The position numbers and the translations under genes are program-made. Of a stretch of DNA of 62,000 nucleotides, positions 61,079 through 62,000 are shown piece by piece. The notes beneath the pieces are model-generated. The model ran no database searches and was not told the DNA's origin. It saw only the letters and a program-made list of their open reading frames with translations. The stretch is from the NCBI GenBank assembly GCA_002633005.1, contig NMRA01000069.1, forward strand, positions 363,740 to 425,739. The letters run 5' to 3'. Each line of letters opens with the position of its first letter. The stretch's first letter is position 1. This DNA comes from Phoronis australis (Eukaryota; Phoronida; Phoronidae).

Positions 61079-61626
61079 TAAGTGGGCGCCACCTGTGGGC
61101 AAGCTTCTCCTGACTGAGCTCTTTGCCCGAGGTCTGATATTTGTCCTCAAAATAGAATTCGATAATATTTTTGAAATTTTGTATTTTACTTTTGTGCGAA
61201 TTCAAAATAAGTGTTTATTAGTCGGGGTCATTAAGTGCTAGCTAGGATTAGCCACTCATTTGTGTAAACTAATATACTGTACTTGAATGCAAGGCTGTAT
61301 CTTTTCACAGTCGAAGGTCAAAGGTCCATCTCGTTGCTCAGTAAATCTGCGTCAAAATTTAGCAGAGTTTGAACAAAGCATATCTAGTTACTTTTGGACA
61401 CTTAGGAGCTGCACTTGGACCAGATTTCAGACACGTTTATCGAACTGAGAGCTGGTGGAAGACCTCTCCACCAGCATGTCTGGTGGTTAGGCCTCTAATT
61501 AAGAAGTACAGTAACTTGGTGAATCTCTGGCCTAACGACATTTGTAGTGACTGAACATGTCTGGAACTCACTATTCGTGCGAGATATTTCAGTCAATTGC
61601 ACACGAAGTACAACCGTGTTTCCGTC
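61019..61626 (+). repeat. tandem near-identical block around exon 2, second copy
   Basis: Partner of 59951-61017, ending at the same GTGTTTCCGTC after which new sequence begins. Confidence 0.8.
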
Positions 61627-62000
61627 GTTCAAAGAGATGTAGTTTGTTGTCAGCTTTCTTGAATAATTTTGTGTTGTTAGCTGTAACAGTCTGTGTCACT
61701 CCGCTACTCTAGTCGTATGTCTCTGAATTAAAGAATTCTTGACACACAAACAACCATTATTCAACTAAAAGTCGAAATTTGTCCCGAGTTTGATAAAAAA
61801 CAGCTTGTTTGCTGCAGATGCTAAAAATTTTGCCAATTTTTTTGGTTTTAATTTTTTTTGTGGAGAAATTGCATTGTTGTAGAAAGCTTTTGTAATTAGA
61901 AAACGGTAATAGTTGGCAAAGATTCTAGAAGTGAATTAAAGGACTCTGCATCTAGCTTAAGGTTATCTTGGACCCTAGAAAAATTCTGTATTTCGCCAAC
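61627..62000 (+). other. continuation of furin-like intron 2
   Basis: No exon with the expected cleavage-site region (paired Lys-Arg) is seen before the end of the window. Confidence 0.5.

Overview
This window is animal nuclear DNA. It is AT-rich, has long non-coding stretches, spliceosomal introns with GT..AG borders, and many interspersed repeats, with one 70-base assembly gap (40782-40851) and single N positions at 10622, 36077, 48390 and 61018. The recognisable genes (a furin-type proprotein convertase and a TICAM/TRIF-like TIR adaptor) together with the repeat style suggest a marine invertebrate, possibly a non-vertebrate deuterostome. The species cannot be fixed from the sequence alone. 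No prokaryotic operons, CRISPR arrays or rRNA genes are present, and almost all short open frames are chance or lie in repeats.

Left part (1-27.3 kb) is a repeat-rich region with gene fragments. It holds a promoter/first-exon-like module (1-250) that recurs at 41.1-41.37 kb, and two copies of an exon for a type II membrane protein with an acidic stem (3777-4050 and 15022-15142, minus). It also holds a 640-bp foldback element (4.4-5.06 kb), a short inverted-repeat element (5.29-5.70 kb), and a 1-2 kb duplicated block (5.75-8.01 kb and 23.26-25.26 kb). A satellite of about 430-bp units (8.03-10.09 kb) carries DR1-type AGGTCA motifs. Further along are a possible two-exon MUL1/GIDE-like fragment (12.17-12.56 kb, minus), a TIR-domain exon (13667-14286, minus), a heat-shock-element cluster with a TATA box (16.22-16.66 kb), a signal-peptide first exon (17317-17374, minus), a 72-nt tRNA-like sequence (20.02-20.10 kb), a 117-bp palindrome and a 960-bp hAT-like element.

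Right part (27.6-62 kb) is dominated by one gene on the plus strand. Exon 1 of a furin-like proprotein convertase (27604-27768: start codon, hydrophobic signal, first half of the prodomain) is followed by an intron of about 32.1 kb and by exon 2 (59911-60009: second half of the prodomain with the internal VTRR-S site). The catalytic exons lie beyond the window. The intron holds interspersed inverted-repeat elements, paired hairpins, minisatellites, a decayed L1-like retrotransposon (55.06-56.28 kb, minus) and several nuclear-receptor-like motifs.

Two stretches inside this gene (47433-49520 and 59951-61626) are near-identical tandem copies joined by a single N. Within each pair the copies differ only by small changes and one indel. 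This looks like two haplotypes laid end to end by the assembler, so the second, partial furin exon 2 at 61019-61078 is probably not a real extra exon.
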